From NCBI GenBank assembly GCA_018648445.1, contig JABGRG010000053.1:1-25206 (forward strand): a stretch of DNA of 25,206 nucleotides, in the 5' to 3' direction. Numbering within the stretch: the first letter of the stretch is position 1; each line of letters begins with the position of its first letter. Under the pieces are notes generated by a model, which worked only from the letters and a program-made list of their open reading frames with translations, did not search any database and was not told the DNA's origin. The stretch comes from Rhodospirillales bacterium (lineage in GTDB: Bacteria; Pseudomonadota; Alphaproteobacteria; Rhodospirillales_A; JACZKS01). This document shows positions 8,332 through 16,222 of this stretch, in pieces. Both the position numbers and the translations under genes were made by a program.

Positions 8332-10655
8332 TGGCGGCGTGCCTGCATTGCGGGCTTGTCGCACCCGAAGGGGAAGATTTCTGCTGTCCCGGATGCGAGG
8401 CCGCCTTTGCTCTTGTTAAGGGCCTCGGTCTGGAACGTTACTATGCGCGCCGCAAGATCGACCCCCACGTCCGCCCCATGAAACCCGACGCCGAAGGCGC
8501 GCCGCTGGATTTCGCGGCTCACGCCAAAACCGACGGCGCCGGCATCAACACCCTTCATCTGATGGTCGAGGGACTACACTGCGCGGCCTGTGTGTGGCTG
8601 ATCGAGACCGTTCTATCGCGCCAGGCAGGCGTGACGTGGGCGCGCCTGAACATGACGACCCGCCGTCTGGTTCTGAAATGGCAGGGAGAGGCCCAACTGG
8701 CCGAAGCCCTGCTGGCCACCATCGCGGCGCTGGGTTACCGCGCGGTTCCCTACGATCCGGCATTGCTGGACGCCGAAAGCCGCGGCCGCGAACGCGAACT
8801 TCTGCGCGCCCTTGCCGTGGCCGGGTTCGCCGCCGGAAACGTCATGCTGCTGTCGGTGGCCGTTTGGGCGGGACACTATCAGGGAATGGGATCGGCGACC
8901 CGCGACCTGCTGCACTGGCTGTCGGCGCTCATCGCCCTTCCGGCCATTGTTTATGCGGGCGTTCCCTTCTTTCGCTCGGCCCTGAGCGCACTGGCAGCCG
9001 CCCGGGTCAATATGGACGTACCCATTTCCATCGCTGTCGTGCTGGCCGGTGGCATGAGCCTGCTGGACACCATGCAAGGGCGCGAGCACGCCTATTTCGA
9101 TTCGGCCGTCACCCTGCTGTTTTTCCTGCTAATCGGACGCTATCTGGATCAAAGGGCGCGCAGCAAGGCGCGCGGTTCGGCGGAACATCTGCTGGCCCTT
9201 CGCGCCACCGCTCTTACCGTCATCGACCCATCGGGCGCACACCGTCTGTTGCCGCCCACGCAAGTCACGCCGGGCATGAAGGTCTTCGCAAGTCCGGGCG
9301 AGCGCATTGCCGTGGACGGAACCGTCGTGTCGGGCCACAGCGACGTTGACGCCGGGCTTATCAATGGCGAATCCGCCCCGCTGGCGGTGGCTCCCGGAGC
9401 CCGGGTTTTCGCAGGGACCCTCAACTTGTCTGCGCCCATTGTCATCGACGTAACGGCGGTCGGTGAGGACACCTTGCTGGCCGAAATCGTGCGCCTTGTG
9501 GAAACCGCCGAACAGGGCCGGGCGCGCTATGTAGCGCTGGCCGACCGGGTGGCCCGCTGGTATGCGCCGGTGGTCCACACTCTGGCTCTGGCAACGTTTC
9601 TGGGATGGATGCTGGTTGGCGATGCGCCGTGGCGCGACGCCATTTTGTACGCCATCGCCGTTCTGGTGGTGACCTGCCCGTGCGCCCTTGGACTGGCGGT
9701 TCCGGTGGTACAGGTGGTCACGTCTGGAAGGCTGCTGCGCCGGGGAATTCTGGTCAAGTCCGGGACCGCGCTGGAACGTCTGGCCGAAGCGGACACTGTT
9801 GTATTCGACAAAACCGGAACCCTTACCACGGGCAAACTTGAACTGGTTGGCACACCCGCCCCTCGGCCCGACGATCTGGCATTAGCCGCATCCCTGGCCG
9901 CTGCCAGCACCCACCCGCTGGCCCGCGCGCTGGTCCGCGCCGCGCCCGAAGCTGCCGTTCATTCCGGGGTTCGGGAAGTTCCCGGCCAAGGGCTTGAAGC
10001 AGGCAGCATTCGTCTGGGAAACCGCGAATGGTGCGGCGTTGCCGATACCGACGAGGACGAAGGCCCCGAAATTTGGCTTTCACGCCCCGGCAAGCTTCCC
10101 GTTCGGTTTGGCTTTTCAGATACCCTGCGCGCCGACGCCGACACCGTGGTCGGTTCCCTGAAGGAATGCGGGTTTGATGTCGAACTTCTTTCCGGCGACC
10201 GGACGGGTGCCGTGCGGATCATGGCCCACAAGGCCGGGATCGAGAACTGGCTCGCCCAGCGCACGCCCGCGCAAAAAGCCGAACGGCTGGCCCTACTCGC
10301 GGCAAGCGGCAAAAAGGTGGTGATGATCGGCGACGGCATGAACGACGCGCCGGCTCTTGCGGCGGCCCACGTCTCGCTGTCACCGTCGTCGGCGGCCGAC
10401 GTCAGCCAGAACGCCGCCGACATGGTGTTTCAGGGTGATGCGCTGGCACCAGTGGCCGAGGCCGTAGGCATGGCGCGGCGTGCAAAATTGATAATTCATC
10501 AGAACTTCGCGCTGGCCTTCACCTATAATGTGCTGAGCGTTCCCCTGGCCATGGCCGGGATGGTAACGCCGTTGATCGCGGCGATCGCCATGTCGGCATC
10601 GTCGCTGGTGGTGATTCTCAACGCCCTGCGGCTGAATCGCGGACCCGCGCTATGA
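8331..10655 (+). CDS. ccoI: Copper-translocating P1B-type ATPase for cbb3 assembly
   Basis: 774-residue P1B-type ATPase of the CcoI/FixI group, which moves Cu(I) across the cytoplasmic membrane for insertion into the cbb3 active site. An N-terminal Cys-rich region (C4/C7, C18/C19/C22) precedes a heavy-metal-associated domain with C84-AA-C87. Then come the actuator motif INGES (345-349), the membrane metal site CPC (449-451), phosphorylation site D493 in DKTGTLT, HP at 528-529 and hinge GDGMNDAPA (668-676). ATG 8331 overlaps the ccoH stop by one base; open frame continues upstream but the Cys-rich N-terminus begins here. The Cys-rich N-terminal extension and INGES in place of TGES are typical of CcoI rather than CopA. 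Confidence 0.96.
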   Translation: MAACLHCGLVAPEGEDFCCPGCEAAFALVKGLGLERYYARRKIDPHVRPMKPDAEGAPLDFAAHAKTDGAGINTLHLMVEGLHCAACVWLIETVLSRQAGVTWARLNMTTRRLVLKWQGEAQLAEALLATIAALGYRAVPYDPALLDAESRGRERELLRALAVAGFAAGNVMLLSVAVWAGHYQGMGSATRDLLHWLSALIALPAIVYAGVPFFRSALSALAAARVNMDVPISIAVVLAGGMSLLDTMQGREHAYFDSAVTLLFFLLIGRYLDQRARSKARGSAEHLLALRATALTVIDPSGAHRLLPPTQVTPGMKVFASPGERIAVDGTVVSGHSDVDAGLINGESAPLAVAPGARVFAGTLNLSAPIVIDVTAVGEDTLLAEIVRLVETAEQGRARYVALADRVARWYAPVVHTLALATFLGWMLVGDAPWRDAILYAIAVLVVTCPCALGLAVPVVQVVTSGRLLRRGILVKSGTALERLAEADTVVFDKTGTLTTGKLELVGTPAPRPDDLALAASLAAASTHPLARALVRAAPEAAVHSGVREVPGQGLEAGSIRLGNREWCGVADTDEDEGPEIWLSRPGKLPVRFGFSDTLRADADTVVGSLKECGFDVELLSGDRTGAVRIMAHKAGIENWLAQRTPAQKAERLALLAASGKKVVMIGDGMNDAPALAAAHVSLSPSSAADVSQNAADMVFQGDALAPVAEAVGMARRAKLIIHQNFALAFTYNVLSVPLAMAGMVTPLIAAIAMSASSLVVILNALRLNRGPAL

Positions 10656-10813
10656 ACACGCTTTTGTTGCTCATTCCCGTTTCGCTGATCGTCGGCCTGG
10701 TGGCTCTGGGCGCGTTCATGTGGGCCATGCGAAGCGGCCAGTTCGATGATTTGGACGGGGCCGCCAATCGAATATTGTTCGATGACGACGAAACCCCGGA
10801 GCAAGAAGATTAG
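10652..10813 (+). CDS. ccoS: cbb3 oxidase maturation protein CcoS
   Basis: 53-residue protein with one N-terminal membrane helix, then the conserved segment MWAMRSGQFDDLDGAANRIL followed by an acidic tail. This is the CcoS/FixS signature; the family is needed for cofactor insertion into cbb3 oxidase. It overlaps the ccoI stop as ATGA and is followed 4 bp later by the TauE-like gene. Confidence 0.95.
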   Translation: MNTLLLLIPVSLIVGLVALGAFMWAMRSGQFDDLDGAANRILFDDDETPEQED

Positions 10814-10817
10814 TCGC

Positions 10818-11582
10818 ATGGAAGAACTCTCCATATTCCTCGAGTTCCTGACCTCGGGGGTCGATCAGTGCCGTAACGTTATCGAAAACCGGGGCGATCT
10901 TATGAGCAGCCTTTTTATCGCCGGGCTGGTCGGCGGCGGCGGCCACTGCATCGCCATGTGCGGCCCGTTTGTGCTGGCCCAGTCGGTCGCGCGTCTGGAA
11001 GCCCGCCCGGCAGCGGAGATGAGGGAATTCCACCGATTAAGCGGAGCGGCGCTGGCCCCCTATCACCTGGGACGCCTGACCACGTACATGGGATTGGGCG
11101 CACTGGCCGGGCTGGTCGCGGGCGAAGCAATGGCGGCTGTGGAAATGCGCTGGCTTTCCGCCGTCTTGCTGGGTTTCGCCGCGGTTTTGTTTCTGGGATA
11201 CGGGATTGGCAAATTTTCCATCCGCCTGCCCTGGTCGTCGGGAACGGGGTGGCTGTCTCGAGGTATGGGGCGTATCGCCAAACCGCTTTTCGACCGCCCC
11301 ACCGGTCTGCGCGGTTACGCTTTGGGGATAACGCTGGGCTTTCTTCCGTGCGGCCTTCTTTACGGCGCATTGGCCGCCGCCGGGGCCAGCGGCGGCGTTC
11401 TGGCCGGAGCCCTTGTCATGGGCGCGTTCGCCCTGGGAACGGTGCCGTCATTATTGGCCGTTGGGCTGGCCGGGCATATCGTGGGGGGGAAATGGCAGGG
11501 CTTCGTAACGCGCATCACGCCTGTATTGATGTTCGTCAACGCGCTAATCTTGCTATTGATGGCCGTTCATAGCGTTGCCTGA
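10818..11582 (+). CDS. TauE/SafE-like (COG2836) membrane protein, probable copper/oxidase assembly factor
   Basis: About 254-residue polytopic membrane protein with roughly six hydrophobic segments. It has the motif GGGGHCIAMCGPFVLAQ near the N-terminus and LGFLPCGLLYGAL in the second half, the pattern of the COG2836 'sulfite exporter TauE/SafE' or DsbD-like membrane group. Genes of this group often lie next to ccoS or copper genes, and the paired H-C-x3-C-G-P and P-C-G motifs suggest metal or thiol handling. The name 'sulfite exporter' is probably misleading here. Start ATG 10818 lies 4 bp after ccoS; ATG 10902, just before the first helix, is a plausible alternative. A role in cbb3 copper supply is inferred from context. 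Confidence 0.8.
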   Translation: MEELSIFLEFLTSGVDQCRNVIENRGDLMSSLFIAGLVGGGGHCIAMCGPFVLAQSVARLEARPAAEMREFHRLSGAALAPYHLGRLTTYMGLGALAGLVAGEAMAAVEMRWLSAVLLGFAAVLFLGYGIGKFSIRLPWSSGTGWLSRGMGRIAKPLFDRPTGLRGYALGITLGFLPCGLLYGALAAAGASGGVLAGALVMGAFALGTVPSLLAVGLAGHIVGGKWQGFVTRITPVLMFVNALILLLMAVHSVA

Positions 11583-11609
11583 CAAAAAGAGTAGATGGGA
11601 GGCATTTCC

Positions 11610-12203
11610 ATGAAAAACCGTTTGGGCCTTGTGTTTTCGGTCCTTGTCATTCTCGTGGTGGGTGGGCTGGCCGGACGTCATTACTGGACCATGCTGATCG
11701 GCGCGGAGCACAACGTGGCCTCCATCGGCGGCCCGTTCACGCTGATCGATCAGAATGAAAAGACGGTCACCAACGCCGATTTCGAAGGCAAGCTGTTGCT
11801 CGTTTATTTCGGCTATACCTATTGCCCCGATGTCTGCCCGACGGCCCTGACCGGCATTGCCGAAGCCCTCGATATTCTTGCCGACGGGGCGGACGAGATC
11901 ACTCCGATCTTCATCACCGTGGACCCCGAACGCGACACCCCGGAAGCCATGGCCGATTATGTATCGGTGTTTCACCCGCGCCTTGTGGGGCTTAGCGGAT
12001 CGGTGGATCAGATGACGGCGGCGACCCGCGCCTATCGGGTGTTTTTCGCCAAGGTTCCAGAGGAGGACGGCGGCCCCGAGGATTATTTAATGGATCACAG
12101 CGCCTATACATACCTGATGGACCGGAAGGGAAAGTTTCTTTTGCATTTCCCCCATGGCGCCGATCCGGCCCGCATGGCGCAGGATATTGCGCAGCACCTG
12201 TAA
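11610..12203 (+). CDS. SCO1/SenC-type copper chaperone
   Basis: 197-residue membrane-anchored thioredoxin-fold protein of the SCO1/SenC/PrrC family. An N-terminal helix (about 5-22) anchors a periplasmic domain with the Cu-binding set C72-PDV-C76 (YCPDVCPTAL) and H163 (MDHSAY). SCO proteins deliver or reduce copper for heme-copper oxidase assembly, which fits its place at the end of the cco operon. GGGAGG ends 8 bp before ATG 11610, which argues against the in-frame ATG at 11595 that lies before this site. The gap to the previous gene is 27 bp. Confidence 0.93.
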   Translation: MKNRLGLVFSVLVILVVGGLAGRHYWTMLIGAEHNVASIGGPFTLIDQNEKTVTNADFEGKLLLVYFGYTYCPDVCPTALTGIAEALDILADGADEITPIFITVDPERDTPEAMADYVSVFHPRLVGLSGSVDQMTAATRAYRVFFAKVPEEDGGPEDYLMDHSAYTYLMDRKGKFLLHFPHGADPARMAQDIAQHL

Positions 12204-12329
12204 ATTCGAAGGCGTCGAAAAATACCGCGAAATTCCTGTACGCGACTTGAATGCGGGAGATGGAATCAACATTCTTCCTATGGTGTTAAGGTTTTTTGAG
12301 GTGCGGTCTTGCACACAGCACCATCAGAA

Positions 12330-12343
12330 ATTATCCTGATCAA
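12330..12343. promoter_or_regulatory. Candidate FNR/FixK-type box
   Basis: ATTAT-CCTG-ATCAA matches the FNR consensus TTGAT-N4-ATCAA at 8 of 10 positions with correct spacing. It lies 78 bp upstream of the FixJ-type regulator start, so a transcript starting near 12378 would put it near -41.5, the usual activating position. The 217-bp gap (12204-12420) holds nothing else clearly recognisable apart from short weak inverted repeats. Visual match only. Confidence 0.35.
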
Positions 12344-12420
12344 TGCCTTACGGCCTTTGGGGGGTCCGGGTTTGCCGTTTGATCGCGGCTTTTTTGAAAC
12401 GAATGGTAACTGAAATCGAC

Positions 12421-13047
12421 ATGACTGAATCAGAATCAGTCGTTTGTGTCGTCGATGACGATCCTGCGGTGCGCGACTCGCTGAGTTGGCTTTTGTCGTC
12501 GGTCGATCTCGAGGTCGCGACCTTTGCTTCGGCACAGGAATTCATCGACGCCTATGATCCCGATCAGCAGGGATGCGTGTTGGTTGACGTCCGCATGCCC
12601 GGCATGAGCGGTCTAGAGCTGCAGGAAGAACTCAGCGCGCGGGACACCAATCTGCCGGTCATCGTTATTACCGGACACAGCGACGTTCAGATGGCCGTTC
12701 GCGCGATGAAAGCCGGGGCCTTCGATTTTATTGAAAAGCCGTTTAACGACCAGGCCCTGCTGGATCTGGTTCAAAAGGCGATCGAGGAAAACAGGTCGAC
12801 CATCCAGGTTCAGTCACAGCAGAACGAAATCCGGAACCGGTTCAGTTCGCTGTCGCCACGCGAACAAGAGGTGCTGAGCCAGATCGTCGCGGGCGAGCCT
12901 AATAAGCGGATTGCCTTCAACCTCGGGCTCAGCGAAAAAACGGTCGAAGCGCACCGCGCCAAGGTCATGGAAAAAACCCGTGCCAGTTCCCTCGCGGAAC
13001 TCATTAAAATGGCTACCATTCTTGCGGCCGGTAAGGGTAATCCCTGA
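12421..13047 (+). CDS. FixJ-family two-component response regulator
   Basis: 208-residue receiver plus LuxR-type DNA-binding protein. The receiver has VVDDDPAVRDSL at the N-terminus, phospho-acceptor D56 in LVDVRMPGMSGLELQ, the IVITGHSD switch region and FIEKPF with the conserved Lys. A short linker leads to the helix-turn-helix region LSPREQEVLSQIVAGEPNKRIAF... with SEKTVEAHR. Size and motifs match FixJ/TtrR regulators. ATG 12421 gives the usual N-terminus; ATG 12403, six codons upstream and in frame, is possible. No histidine kinase lies next to it, so its partner is elsewhere. Position directly after the cbb3 operon, with a possible FNR-type box, suggests an oxygen or redox connection, which is inference. 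Confidence 0.93.
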   Translation: MTESESVVCVVDDDPAVRDSLSWLLSSVDLEVATFASAQEFIDAYDPDQQGCVLVDVRMPGMSGLELQEELSARDTNLPVIVITGHSDVQMAVRAMKAGAFDFIEKPFNDQALLDLVQKAIEENRSTIQVQSQQNEIRNRFSSLSPREQEVLSQIVAGEPNKRIAFNLGLSEKTVEAHRAKVMEKTRASSLAELIKMATILAAGKGNP

Positions 13048-13066
13048 GGATTTAGTGGGTAATCCC
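13035..13066. repeat. Direct repeat of a 10-bp motif
   Basis: GGGTAATCCC occurs at 13035-13044 (within the last codons of the FixJ-type gene) and again at 13057-13066, starts 22 bp apart, about two helical turns. It is upstream of the receiver-only gene and may be a protein-binding site for its expression, or chance. Confidence 0.3.
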
Positions 13067-13118
13067 CTATTCCCGAGAATTGTCAAAAGAGTAGAATTTG
13101 TGCCTGAGGGGAAACCGG

Positions 13119-13141
13119 AGGTGCACCCGTTTTTTGCACCT
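13119..13141. repeat. Inverted repeat upstream of receiver-only gene
   Basis: AGGTGCA (13119-13125) and TGCACCT (13135-13141) form a perfect 7-bp inverted repeat with a 9-bp spacer that includes a T run. It ends 36 bp before the start of the receiver-only protein. It could be an operator, a leader hairpin or a weak terminator of the previous gene; no T tract follows the second arm. Confidence 0.35.
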
Positions 13142-13177
13142 GACGGCTCAAAATGCTGATTGGAAAAGCAGGTTTAG

Positions 13178-13576
13178 ATGTCGGATCGCGATCCGGTCGT
13201 GTACGTTGTTGATGACGACAACGCCGTTCGCCATTCTCTTGAATGGTTGTTGGGCGACGGCGATTTCGACGTGGTATCGTTTTCGTCGGCCAACGAGTTT
13301 CTGGAAAAGATGGATCCGACGCAACCGGGATGTCTGGTGGTGGACGTTCGCATGCCGGGAATGAGCGGTCTGGAACTGCAAAGAGAACTCAAGGCCCGCG
13401 CCATAGACCTCCCAGTCATCATTATCACCGGTCATAGCGACCAGAATATGGCCCGGCGCGCCTTGTCCGCTGGTGCGATGGATTTCCTGGAAAAGCCGCT
13501 CGACGACACGATGTTGCTCACACTGGTTCGCAAGGCGCTGGGAAAAGGCTCCCCCGAAGACGCCCCGTCATCCTAA
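13178..13576 (+). CDS. Stand-alone receiver-domain protein (FixJ-receiver paralogue, no output domain)
   Basis: 132-residue single-domain response regulator. Nearly the whole protein is a receiver: VVDDDNAVRHSL, phospho-acceptor D56 in VVDVRMPGMSGLELQREL, IIITGHSD and FLEKPL with the conserved Lys. It is clearly related along its length to the receiver of the preceding FixJ-type protein, so the pair looks like a tandem duplication in which this copy lacks a DNA-binding domain. No helix-turn-helix remnant follows the stop in the 55 bp before the next gene. It may act as a phosphate sink, a kinase modulator or a relay partner. AGCAGG upstream of the ATG serves as ribosome site. The next gene is convergent. 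Confidence 0.9.
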   Translation: MSDRDPVVYVVDDDNAVRHSLEWLLGDGDFDVVSFSSANEFLEKMDPTQPGCLVVDVRMPGMSGLELQRELKARAIDLPVIIITGHSDQNMARRALSAGAMDFLEKPLDDTMLLTLVRKALGKGSPEDAPSS

Positions 13577-13631
13577 AGAATTTTCGTTACGATTTCGAAC
13601 TGACCCCGCGAATGGGCGCGCCTTTTCGACG

Positions 13632-13982
13632 CTAAGCGGGAACGTCCTGCGCCACCCCTGACACGATCCCGCCCCAATCGCGAAGAAACACCGACCCTTT
13701 GATGGTTCGCTGAAGAAGAACGTTGCGCCGGTCGGCCTCGTCGGCCTTGCGGCGAACCATCTCGAGCTCGCTCAATCGGTCCAAGGCCCGCGTGATCGCA
13801 GGTTTCGACACATTCAAAAGGGTCGCCAGGCCGCGAACGGTATGGGGCGGCGTGGTCAGATAAACGGTCAGGAGAACGGCCATCTGACGCGCCGAAAGAT
13901 CGGGTGTTTCACGCTGGACGCCGGCCAGAACGGCAAGCCGCCAAAGGTGGAGCGCCTGCATATCCGTTATAGGTACTGCCAT
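13632..13982 (-). CDS. MarR-type winged-helix transcriptional regulator
   Basis: About 116 residues with a compact winged helix-turn-helix: LSARQMAVLLTVYLT, HTVRGLATLLNVSKPAITRALDRLSELEMVRRKADEADRRNVLL. The D-x-A-D-R-R-N wing and the preceding recognition helix are MarR-like. ATG 13982 was chosen because it directly precedes the first helix; a GTG at 14042 would add 20 residues. It is small for MarR (usually about 140-160), and the C-terminal dimerisation helix is short. The 180-bp gap to the aminopeptidase gene (13983-14162) holds no clear signal that I can support. Ligand and targets are unknown. Confidence 0.8.
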   Translation of the reverse strand: MAVPITDMQALHLWRLAVLAGVQRETPDLSARQMAVLLTVYLTTPPHTVRGLATLLNVSKPAITRALDRLSELEMVRRKADEADRRNVLLQRTIKGSVFLRDWGGIVSGVAQDVPA

Positions 13983-14162
13983 TTCGCCACTTCGCCTGTA
14001 TCGTTTCGGTTCCGTAATTTTTACACTCGAAGGGTTAATCACGGGTTAAAGCGGCGACAACAAAAGATGCCTCTATCCGAATTTGGAACAGATCATGGCA
14101 TAGGCGGCGCGAAGTCCCATGGCCTCGCCCCCTTCGGGACGCCCCGGTTTACCCTCTAGGTT

Positions 14163-15464
14163 TCACGCCATCAGATCGAAGTGTGCCCAGGGGATGTCGG
14201 GTTCGACAAACGCCTCAAGGAACAGCGCGGCGGTAATGGCACCGGCAAACGGCGCGTCGGGGCAATTGTTGAGATCGGCGATTTTGCTCTCGGTCAACTT
14301 CCGATAGGGCGCGAAAAGCGGCAGCCGCCACAGGGGGTCCCGGGTCGCGTCGCCGTGGCGCAAAAGGTCTTCCGCAAAATCGTTTTGGTTACAGAACAAT
14401 GCCGGAAGGGACGGCCCGAGGGCGACCCGCGCCGCGCCGGTCAGGGTGGCGAAGTCGATCACGAAGCGCGGCTTTTGCGAGACCGCTTCCGTTAGGGCGT
14501 CGGCCAAAATCAAGCGTCCCTCGGCGTCCGTATTACTGATTTCGACGCTGAGCCCCTTGCGCGTTGAAATGACGTCCTGGGGCCGCAGGGCCTCGCCCGA
14601 CACGCTGTTTTCCACGGCCGGGATCAACAGGCGCAAGCGTATCGGCAATTGGGCGTCCATAACGGCTGCGGCCAAACCCAGCGTGTGCGCCGCCCCGCCC
14701 ATGTCCTTCTTCATGAGCTTCATGGCCGCCGCCGGTTTGATATCCAGCCCGCCCGTATCAAAACAAACACCCTTGCCGACCAGGGTGATGAGCGGCGCAT
14801 CCGCCTCGCCCCAGACAAGGTCGATAAGCCGGGGTTCGCGCGGGCTGCCCTTGCCGACGGCGTGAATGGCCGGGTATCCGCTTTTCAGCAGATCGTCACC
14901 GACGATCTGCTTGATCTCGGCACCATATCGTTTCGCTACCGTTCCGACCGCGTTGTACAGGTCTTCCGGCCCCATTTCATTGGCTGGCGTGTTGATCAGA
15001 TCCCGGGTCAGGAAAATGGCCTCGGCCAGACGCCCGATCCGACCGCGATCGCAGGGCTCGGGCCAAACCAGTTGCGCGGAACCCGGCCCTTCGTCACGCC
15101 GGTAGCGGGTGAACCGGTAATTGCCCAACGCCCACCCCAGCGCCACCAGTTCCATGTCCTTTCCGGCCAGCGGCGAACTTGTTGCGATATCAAAACGATA
15201 AATATTTTGCGGAAGCGACGCGCGGATACCCGCCCAGCTCCATAAAGGCTGGTCGGGATCATATCCACAAAGGACGCACGCCGGGTTTCCCGCCTCATCC
15301 GGGATCAGACAGTGGGTGGCGGGTTTTCCCTCGAAGCCCGAAGCCGCGACCCAGGTCGCCACCGTCGCCGATTGTGCCGATTGCCATGGGCCGAAATCCT
15401 TTTGGGTAAGGACGATCACGGGTATCGCGTTTGCCGCAGTGTCTTCGACGAACCAATCGGTCAT
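14163..15464 (-). CDS. M17-family leucyl aminopeptidase
   Basis: 433-residue cytosolic dinuclear-metal aminopeptidase of the M17 (PepA) family, removing N-terminal residues from peptides. All catalytic positions known from E. coli PepA are present at a constant offset: K231, D236, K243 and D254 in VGKGVCFDTGGLDIKP...KKDMGG, and D313, E315, R317 in NTDAEGRLIL. The N-terminal domain is shorter than in PepA, as in the alphaproteobacterial group often annotated simply as 'leucyl aminopeptidase family protein'. AAGGGAG lies just upstream of the ATG. It is divergent from the GST-like gene and upstream of the MarR-type gene on the same strand. Confidence 0.95.
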   Translation of the reverse strand: MTDWFVEDTAANAIPVIVLTQKDFGPWQSAQSATVATWVAASGFEGKPATHCLIPDEAGNPACVLCGYDPDQPLWSWAGIRASLPQNIYRFDIATSSPLAGKDMELVALGWALGNYRFTRYRRDEGPGSAQLVWPEPCDRGRIGRLAEAIFLTRDLINTPANEMGPEDLYNAVGTVAKRYGAEIKQIVGDDLLKSGYPAIHAVGKGSPREPRLIDLVWGEADAPLITLVGKGVCFDTGGLDIKPAAAMKLMKKDMGGAAHTLGLAAAVMDAQLPIRLRLLIPAVENSVSGEALRPQDVISTRKGLSVEISNTDAEGRLILADALTEAVSQKPRFVIDFATLTGAARVALGPSLPALFCNQNDFAEDLLRHGDATRDPLWRLPLFAPYRKLTESKIADLNNCPDAPFAGAITAALFLEAFVEPDIPWAHFDLMA

Positions 15465-15559
15465 TTTTTTCTCCCTTTGTTACGCCACTGGACATAAATC
15501 AATTACCGCTCCGCGACAATCGAGTATAAGCGGGAAAAGAGGTTCGCATGGGGGGGGTT

Positions 15560-16222
15560 ATGGCGAAAATCGAGCTTGTCATCGGCAATAAAAACTATTC
15601 GTCGTGGAGCCTGCGCGGATGGCTGGCGCTGCGCATGACAGGCACGGCGTTCGAGGAAATATTGATTCCCCTTGACCGCCCCGAGACCCGCGACGCGCTT
15701 CTGGCCCATTCCCCCACCGGTCTGGTTCCCATACTGAAATGTGGCAACGAGGTGATCTGGGATTCCCTGGCCATCGCAGAATGGTCGGCGGAACGCTTCC
15801 CCGAGGCCGGATTGTGGCCAGAAGACCGTTCGGCCCGCGCCCTGGCCCGTTCGGCCTGTGCCGAAATGCACTCGGGTTTTTCCGCTCTTCGGGGCGAACT
15901 TCCGATGCATATTCGGCGCGAGGATCCGGACCGCACCTACGGCACGGACACGCAAAATGACATCAAGCGGATTTGTGAGCTTTGGACATTCTGCCGTGAG
16001 CGGTTCGGCCACGGCGGGCAATTTCTTTTTGGCACGGCCTCGGTCGCGGACGCGTTTTTCGCACCCGTGGTCAGCCGCTTTCGAACGTACGGGGTCCAAT
16101 TAGAAGGCCCCTGCGAGGATTACGCGCAAACAAATTGGGAGTGGCCGTTGTTTCAGGAGTGGATCGCAGCGGCCCGCGAGGAAACATTTATCGTCGGAAG
16201 ATATGAGGAAACGTCGACATGA
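15560..16222 (+). CDS. Glutathione S-transferase family protein
   Basis: 220-residue cytosolic GST-fold protein. The N-terminal thioredoxin-like domain (MAKIELVIGNKNYSSWSLRG) has the YSSWS segment at the usual catalytic position, the cis-Pro motif in TGLVPIL and the glutathione-contacting DSLAIAEW (E/D-S type) motif. The C-terminal half is the all-helical domain. ATG 15560 follows a G7 tract that can serve as Shine-Dalgarno; the in-frame ATG at 15548 lies before this tract and is less likely. A TATAAG at 15525-15530 could be the -10 box. The substrate is unknown. The stop overlaps the copper chaperone start (ATGA), suggesting joint expression. Confidence 0.92.
   Translation: MAKIELVIGNKNYSSWSLRGWLALRMTGTAFEEILIPLDRPETRDALLAHSPTGLVPILKCGNEVIWDSLAIAEWSAERFPEAGLWPEDRSARALARSACAEMHSGFSALRGELPMHIRREDPDRTYGTDTQNDIKRICELWTFCRERFGHGGQFLFGTASVADAFFAPVVSRFRTYGVQLEGPCEDYAQTNWEWPLFQEWIAAAREETFIVGRYEETST

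Noticed and set aside
10818..11582. Annotation as a true sulfite exporter
   Set aside because: The family label is broad; no sulfur metabolism genes are nearby and the gene sits 4 bp after ccoS, so an oxidase-assembly role is more likely.
12204..12420. CRISPR, small RNA or strong terminator in the SCO-regulator gap
   Set aside because: Only short weak inverted repeats (TTCGA...TCGAA, GGTGC...GCACC) without T tracts were found; nothing supports a named element beyond the possible FNR-type box.
13178..13576. Receiver-only protein as a frameshifted FixJ gene
   Set aside because: No helix-turn-helix coding sequence is visible in any frame in the 55 bp after the stop before the convergent MarR-type gene.
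15489..15502. TGGAC-ATAA-ATCAA as an FNR box in the aminopeptidase/GST gap
   Set aside because: It matches 8 of 10 positions, but the left arm is imperfect, the neighbouring genes give no reason for oxygen control, and such matches occur by chance.
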